7,721 bases of DNA from Caldilineaceae bacterium (GTDB taxonomy: Bacteria > Chloroflexota > Anaerolineae > Caldilineales > Caldilineaceae): NCBI GenBank assembly GCA_015494005.1, contig WGCB01000636.1, positions 1 to 7,721 of the forward strand, given 5' to 3'. Positions 4,632 through 7,721 of this stretch are shown here, piece after piece (the stretch's first letter is position 1; every line of letters starts with the position of its first letter). A program made the position numbers and the translations under genes. The notes beneath the pieces were generated by a model. It did not search any database. It was not told the DNA's origin and saw only the letters and a list, made by a program, of their open reading frames with translations.

Positions 4632-4685
4632 AGCAACAATTTTTAGATGATTTTAACCTGCCTGGGACAATTTCTTTGGTATAGT
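4632..4685 (+). promoter_or_regulatory. Repeated promoter block, copy 2, upstream of the short DUF5684-like gene
   Basis: The block AGCAACAATTTTTAGATGAT and the following TTTTAACCTGC repeat those at 3470-3499. An extended -10, TGG followed by TATAGT (4680-4685), begins 19 bp after the block in both copies. The sequence between the block and the -10 box differs, so the block and box appear separately constrained. The gap after the previous terminator (4547-4631) holds only a small hairpin, CACTC/GAGTG at 4599-4613. Confidence 0.65.
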
Positions 4686-4749
4686 ATGGGGGATGATCCC
4701 AAAATTATTGGCCCTATTCGCAGTTAACCCGTTTTCCCCAACACCAACC

Positions 4750-4834
4750 TATCACCGTAGCCAGTCCATCACCGTAGCCAGTCCATCATCGTACCAAGTC
4801 TATCATCGTACCAAGTCCATCATCGTACTAAACA
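4750..4834 (+). repeat. Five tandem 17-bp repeats in the 5' leader
   Basis: The units start at 4750, 4767, 4784, 4801 and 4818 and follow the pattern YATCAYCGTAsCmAGTC. The first two units share CACCGTAGCCAGTC and the next two CATCGTACCAAGTC. The last unit degenerates into the ribosome-binding region (CATCGTACTAAACA). The array lies between the predicted transcription start (about 4692) and the AAGGAG at 4834-4839. It is absent from the paralogous gene's leader. Confidence 0.88.
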
Positions 4835-4849
4835 AGGAGTTGAACCCCC

Positions 4850-5239
4850 ATGATCGCATCCCTCGTGTTTCCCCTGCAGCAGAACGGACAAGGATTTCCC
4901 ATCGTCCTGATCCTCCTGGACATCGTGCTCATCGTGCTGATGATCGCGTCCATGTGGAAGGTCTTCACCAAGGCCGGCAAGCCGGGCTGGGCCGCCATCG
5001 TCCCTTTCTACAACATCATCGTCCTGCTGGAGATTGTAGGACGCCCCTGGTGGTGGCTGCTCCTGATGTTCGTGCCGCTCTTGAACTTCGTCATCGCCAT
5101 CATCGTCTACATCGATCTGGCCAAATCCTTCGGCAAAGGAGCCGGGTTCGCCATTGGCCTGCTTCTCCTGCCCTTCATCTTCTTTCCCATCCTGGCCTTC
5201 GGTGACGCGGAATATCTGGGGCCAGCTGCGGCCAGTTGA
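4850..5239 (+). CDS. DUF5684-like small membrane protein
   Basis: The 129-residue protein begins with a short polar stretch, then about four hydrophobic segments (roughly 16-36, 48-62, 67-89 and 98-117). It shares with the preceding gene product the motifs FTKAGKPGWAAIVPFYN (39-55), GRPWWW (64-69), DLAKSFGKG (89-97) and FFPILAFGDAEYLGP (111-125). The two proteins are therefore paralogues over about 100 residues. This one lacks the zinc ribbon and coiled coil. It probably sits in the cytoplasmic membrane. The family's function is not established, and the Trp-rich and FGKG motifs alone do not indicate an enzyme. The start has AAGGAG 10 nt upstream. The gene has its own promoter copy, a tandem-repeat leader and a terminator, so it is a separate transcription unit. 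Confidence 0.86.
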   Translation: MIASLVFPLQQNGQGFPIVLILLDIVLIVLMIASMWKVFTKAGKPGWAAIVPFYNIIVLLEIVGRPWWWLLLMFVPLLNFVIAIIVYIDLAKSFGKGAGFAIGLLLLPFIFFPILAFGDAEYLGPAAAS

Positions 5240-5266
5240 CGCCCCATCCTGCCAGGATCCACAACG

Positions 5267-5296
5267 CGCCGTCGGGACTTCCCGGCGGCGTTTTCC
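5267..5296 (+). terminator. Intrinsic terminator after the short DUF5684-like gene
   Basis: CGCCGTCGGG (5267-5276) pairs with CCCGGCGGCG (5281-5290), including one G-U pair, around a 4-nt loop, and TTTT follows. It lies 27 bp past the stop. The hairpin core and the downstream TTTTCCRTTGG match the terminator at 4517-4546, so the terminator was duplicated with the gene. Confidence 0.82.
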
Positions 5297-5322
5297 ATTG
5301 GAGGGAACTGGCTTGCGGGCAT

Positions 5323-5351
5323 TTGGTGGAGGCAGGGGAATGGGGGATAAT
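5323..5351 (+). promoter_or_regulatory. Candidate promoter for msrA
   Basis: TTGGTG (5323-5328) and GATAAT (5346-5351) are separated by 17 bp. They lie after the preceding terminator and about 70 bp before the msrA start. The boxes are imperfect and no second copy supports them. Confidence 0.4.
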
Positions 5352-5422
5352 CCATCCACCGGTCAAAGCCTCCACCAGGGGGCCACTGTGAAGCGAGGAT
5401 GCGAAACACAGGAGGTGACACG

Positions 5423-5986
5423 ATGGATCCGACCAACCACCAGCCGTCCGGAAAGCGAGAGCGAGCCACCCTGGGCGGGGGCTGCTTCTGGTGCCTGGAA
5501 GCCGTCTTCCAGGAGCTGCGGGGCGTGGAGCAGGTGATCTCGGGCTACGCGGGCGGGCATCTGCCCAACCCCACCTACGAGCAGGTCCTCACCGGACGCA
5601 CCGGCCACGCGGAGGTGGTCCAGGTGACCTTCGACCCGGACCAGATCAGCTACCGGGATCTCCTGCGGGTCTTCTTCACCGTCCACGACCCCACCACGCC
5701 CAACCGCCAGGGCGCGGACGTGGGCCCCCAGTATCGCTCCATCATCCTCTATCACAGCCCAGAGCAGGAGCGCATCGCCCGGGAGGTGATGGCCGAGGTG
5801 GCGGAGTCCGGCGTCTGGGGGCGGCCCCTGGTCACGGAGCTGGTCCCTTTCCAGGCCTTCTATCCCGCGGAGGAATACCACCAGAACTACTACCGGCGCA
5901 ACCCCCATGCCGGCTACTGCCAGGTGGTCATCGCGCCCAAGGTGGCCAAGCTCCGGGCCCACTTCATGGACCGGCTCAAGGGCTAG
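5423..5986 (+). CDS. msrA: Peptide-methionine (S)-S-oxide reductase MsrA
   Basis: MsrA reduces the S-epimer of methionine sulfoxide in proteins and as free amino acid, repairing oxidative damage, with electrons usually from thioredoxin. The 187-residue protein has the catalytic GCFWC motif at 20-24 with nucleophile C21. It also has GYAGG (41-45), PTYEQV (50-55), TGHAEVVQV (60-68) with the conserved Glu E64, HDPTTPNRQGADVGPQYRS (88-106) and a possible resolving Cys C166 in GYCQVVI. The length is normal and there is no signal peptide, so it is cytosolic. The ATG at 5423 is preferred over that at 5399 because GGAGG lies 7 nt upstream. It follows a terminator and probably has its own promoter. 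No msrB is fused or adjacent in the window. Confidence 0.97.
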   Translation: MDPTNHQPSGKRERATLGGGCFWCLEAVFQELRGVEQVISGYAGGHLPNPTYEQVLTGRTGHAEVVQVTFDPDQISYRDLLRVFFTVHDPTTPNRQGADVGPQYRSIILYHSPEQERIAREVMAEVAESGVWGRPLVTELVPFQAFYPAEEYHQNYYRRNPHAGYCQVVIAPKVAKLRAHFMDRLKG

Positions 5987-6035
5987 CCGGGCACCCGGAA
6001 GCCGTGGGACGGTCGCCACGACAAAGGGCGTCCAT

Positions 6036-6065
6036 TTGCCGCTTTCAGACCTCTTTTGCGATAAT
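6036..6065 (+). promoter_or_regulatory. Promoter predicted to give a leaderless menI message
   Basis: TTGCCG (6036-6041) and an extended -10, TGC followed by GATAAT (6060-6065), are separated by 18 bp. Transcription normally starts about 7 nt past the -10 box, which is 6072, the A of the ATG. The GGAGG at 6066-6070 is only 1 nt from that ATG, too close to work as a normal ribosome site. Confidence 0.6.
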
Positions 6066-6071
6066 GGAGGC

Positions 6072-6512
6072 ATGTTGAACACCGCCATTTCCGTGGACGA
6101 ACTGAACCGCTTTGCCGCCCAGACCCTCCAGGGGCACCTGGGCATCCAGATCACCGAGGTGGGGCCGGAGCACATCATCGGCACCATGCCCGTGGACCAG
6201 CGCACGGTCCAGCCCTTCGGCCTCCTCCACGGTGGCGCCTCCGTGGCCCTGGCCGAGACCCTGGGCAGCATCGCCTCCACCCTGGCCATCGACCTGAGCC
6301 GCCAGACGGCCGTGGGGCTGAGCATCAACGCCAACCACATTCGAGCCGTCCGCTCGGGCACGGTCACCGGCACGGCTCGCCCGGTCCACCTGGGGCGACG
6401 CACCCACGTCTGGGAGATCCGCATCGTGGACGAGGAGGAGCACCTGGTCTGCATCAGCCGCTTGACCATGATGATCGTGGACCGGGAGCCGGCCCAGGAG
6501 GAGGGATCGTGA
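6072..6512 (+). CDS. menI: Hotdog-fold acyl-CoA thioesterase, YdiI/MenI-like (probable DHNA-CoA thioesterase)
   Basis: The 146-residue protein aligns by eye over its length with E. coli YdiI (MenI). Shared stretches include TMPVDQRTVQPFGLLHGGAS (38-57), the catalytic Glu E62 in LAETLGS (YdiI E63), INANHIRAVRSG, PVHLGRRTHVWEIRI and ISRLTMMI. YdiI-type enzymes hydrolyse 1,4-dihydroxy-2-naphthoyl-CoA to free DHNA in menaquinone synthesis. The downstream isochorismate synthase gene overlaps its stop codon, which supports that role over a general PaaI-type or phenylacetyl-CoA thioesterase. It is cytosolic, and the family is usually a tetramer. The start at 6072 is chosen by alignment with YdiI. 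Translation is probably leaderless, because the ribosome-like GGAGG is too close. Substrate assignment is inference, as hotdog thioesterases vary in specificity. Confidence 0.83.
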   Translation: MLNTAISVDELNRFAAQTLQGHLGIQITEVGPEHIIGTMPVDQRTVQPFGLLHGGASVALAETLGSIASTLAIDLSRQTAVGLSINANHIRAVRSGTVTGTARPVHLGRRTHVWEIRIVDEEEHLVCISRLTMMIVDREPAQEEGS

Positions 6513-7721
6513 CTGGACAGTCCCCGACAGAGCCCCAGAGCCTCGGCCCCAACGGCGCCCACCAGCGGGCCATCCGCAACATCTACCTGGCGGCCCTGGC
6601 CAACCAGTTCCCCGTGGCCCTCTGGCGCTACCCTCACAGCCAGACCGCCCACGCCATGGTGGATTTCTCCGGGACGGTCCGCCCCACGCCCATCGACTTC
6701 CGGGACCACACGCCGGGCTTCGTCTTCGCCCCCTTCGTGGATCCGGACGGTCAGCGCACTCTGCTCATCAAAGCCGGGCTGCACCTGGGCCCCCGGGGCC
6801 TGGAGTTCCCGGTCCAGGATGAGCGGGACGAGGCGGATCCGGAGCGCTGGGCCCGGCACCGGGACTGGTTCCTGCGCACCATGGCCATGCTGGAGGAGCT
6901 GCCGGAGACGGAGTTCGACTTCATCCCCGTGCCCTGGCACGCGGCCCGGGACCCCATCCACGGGCGCATCCTCTCCCGGGAGGAGTACCAGGCGCTGGTG
7001 CGCCGGGCCATCCGCCACATCCAGGAGGCCGGGCTGCAGAAGATCGTCACCTCCCGGGTCACCACCACCCTGCTGCCCGACGATTTCCACCCCCTGGCCA
7101 CCTTCGCCCGCCTCTGCGACCGCTACGCCCACGCCTTCGTCTCCCTGGTGGCCGTCCCGGACGTGGGCACCTGGATGGGCGCCAGCCCGGAGACTCTCCT
7201 GAGCATGGAGGGGGACTCTCTGGTCACCATGGCCCTGGCCAGCACCCAGCCCCGGCCCATGGATCGGCCCATCCACGCTGTGAGCTGGGGCGCCAAGGAG
7301 ATCGAGGAGCAGGCCCTGGTCAGCGACTACATCCGGGCCTTCTTCCGCCAGGCTGGGGTGGCCGCGGTGGAAGAGGACGGGCCTCACACCGTCAGCGCCG
7401 GTCACCTGCTCCACCTGCAGACTACCTTCCGGGTGACGTTGGGGGAGGAAGAGCGCCTGGGCCTGGCCAACCGCATCCTGCGGGAGCTGCACCCCACCTC
7501 CGCGGTCTGTGGCATGCCCAAGGAGCCGGCCCTGGCCTTCATCCGGGCCCACGAGGGCTACGAACGCAGCTTTTACAGCGGCTTCCTGGGGCCGGTCCAC
7601 GTGGAAGGCCGCTCGGACCTGTTCGTGAACCTGCGCTGCATGCAGCTGGACCGGGACCGGGCCTGGCTCTACGTGGGCGGGGGCATCACCCCAGAATCGG
7701 ACCCGGCCGCGGAGTGGAACG
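6509..7721 (+). CDS. menF: Isochorismate synthase MenF (partial, runs past the window end)
   Basis: The frame starts with GTG at 6509, overlapping the thioesterase stop by 4 bases (GTGA), with GGAGGAGGG (6497-6505) upstream. It stays open for 404 residues to the end of the window. It shows the chorismate-binding fold. K178 in QKIVTSR is the expected general base and E228 in GASPETLL the general acid, 50 residues apart like K190 and E240 of E. coli MenF. Further motifs are TMALASTQPR, SWGAKEIEEQALVSDYI, HLQTTFRV, HPTSAVCGMPKEPAL, RSFYSGFLGP and LYVGGGITPESDPAAEW. It converts chorismate to isochorismate, the first committed step to menaquinone or, in some bacteria, siderophores. The adjacent MenI-like gene favours menaquinone. 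The usual ALAGT is ALAST here. An anthranilate or salicylate synthase is less likely. Only the last residues are missing. Confidence 0.9.
   Translation, partial: MTGQSPTEPQSLGPNGAHQRAIRNIYLAALANQFPVALWRYPHSQTAHAMVDFSGTVRPTPIDFRDHTPGFVFAPFVDPDGQRTLLIKAGLHLGPRGLEFPVQDERDEADPERWARHRDWFLRTMAMLEELPETEFDFIPVPWHAARDPIHGRILSREEYQALVRRAIRHIQEAGLQKIVTSRVTTTLLPDDFHPLATFARLCDRYAHAFVSLVAVPDVGTWMGASPETLLSMEGDSLVTMALASTQPRPMDRPIHAVSWGAKEIEEQALVSDYIRAFFRQAGVAAVEEDGPHTVSAGHLLHLQTTFRVTLGEEERLGLANRILRELHPTSAVCGMPKEPALAFIRAHEGYERSFYSGFLGPVHVEGRSDLFVNLRCMQLDRDRAWLYVGGGITPESDPAAEWN

Noticed and set aside
4750..4834. The tandem repeats as a CRISPR array
   Set aside because: The 17-bp units are directly adjacent without spacers and vary in sequence, so this is a simple tandem repeat.
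4693..5205. A 170-codon frame overlapping the tandem repeats and the short DUF5684-like gene
   Set aside because: It is in another frame of the membrane protein gene and translates into His/Arg-rich shadow sequence. The repeats give it open length because their 17-bp units lack stops in that frame.
5983..5994. CCGGG/CCCGG inverted repeat after msrA as a terminator
   Set aside because: The loop would be only 2 nt and no T-run follows.
5491..6078. A 195-codon plus-strand frame across msrA
   Set aside because: It is a low-complexity Gly/Pro/Arg/His shadow of msrA with no motif.
5363..7600. A 745-codon open frame on the minus strand
   Set aside because: It is antisense to msrA, menI and menF, whose motifs are unmistakable. 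Its translation is rich in Gly, Val, His and Gln without recognisable domains, as expected opposite GC-rich genes.

Overview
The window looks like part of a GC-rich chromosome of a Chloroflexota-type bacterium, perhaps of the Caldilinea/Litorilinea kind. This is inferred from the N-terminal DNA-binding fragment of a large SARP/AfsR-like regulator, a palindrome of the GTAGGGGC...GCCCCTAC style, the small DUF5684-like membrane proteins and the style of the menaquinone genes. No rRNA or taxonomic marker is present, so the assignment is weak.

The left half (1 to about 3460) is an accessory region, less GC-rich and full of rearrangement scars. A repeat of about 260 bp occurs twice in direct orientation (14-271 and 1681-1940). 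Each copy carries a near-consensus sigma-70/sigma-A promoter and two palindromes with TGCGG/CCGCA half-sites. Each copy also lies about 110-130 bp upstream of an intact but unrelated enzyme gene. The first enzyme is a HAD-family phosphatase (401-1120) and the second a class I SAM-dependent methyltransferase (2050-2889). Between them lies a broken gene in which the start of a SARP-type regulator is joined in frame to a piece of a GYD-domain protein, followed by a long AT-centred palindrome. The methyltransferase gene ends inside an IS200-type insertion sequence (about 2845-3460) that carries only tnpA, on the minus strand. The tnpA start codon lies in an 18-bp hairpin whose loop is complementary over 14 nt to the 3' end of the same transcript.

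The right half (about 3470-7721) is more GC-rich and orderly, all on the plus strand. First comes a duplicated transcription unit with the same promoter block, a paralogous DUF5684-like membrane protein gene and the same terminator hairpin. The first paralogue (3610-4482) has an extra N-terminal zinc ribbon and coiled coil. The second (4850-5239) consists of the membrane domain alone and has five 17-bp tandem repeats in its leader. Next come msrA (5423-5986, methionine sulfoxide repair) and a pair of probable menaquinone genes. These are a YdiI/MenI-like hotdog thioesterase (6072-6512), apparently leaderless, and an isochorismate synthase menF (6509 to beyond the window end) that overlaps its stop codon.

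There is no tRNA, rRNA or CRISPR array. The strongest candidates for something undescribed are the repeated promoter-leader module in front of unrelated enzymes, the RNA architecture of the IS200 tnpA gene, and the duplicated DUF5684 unit.
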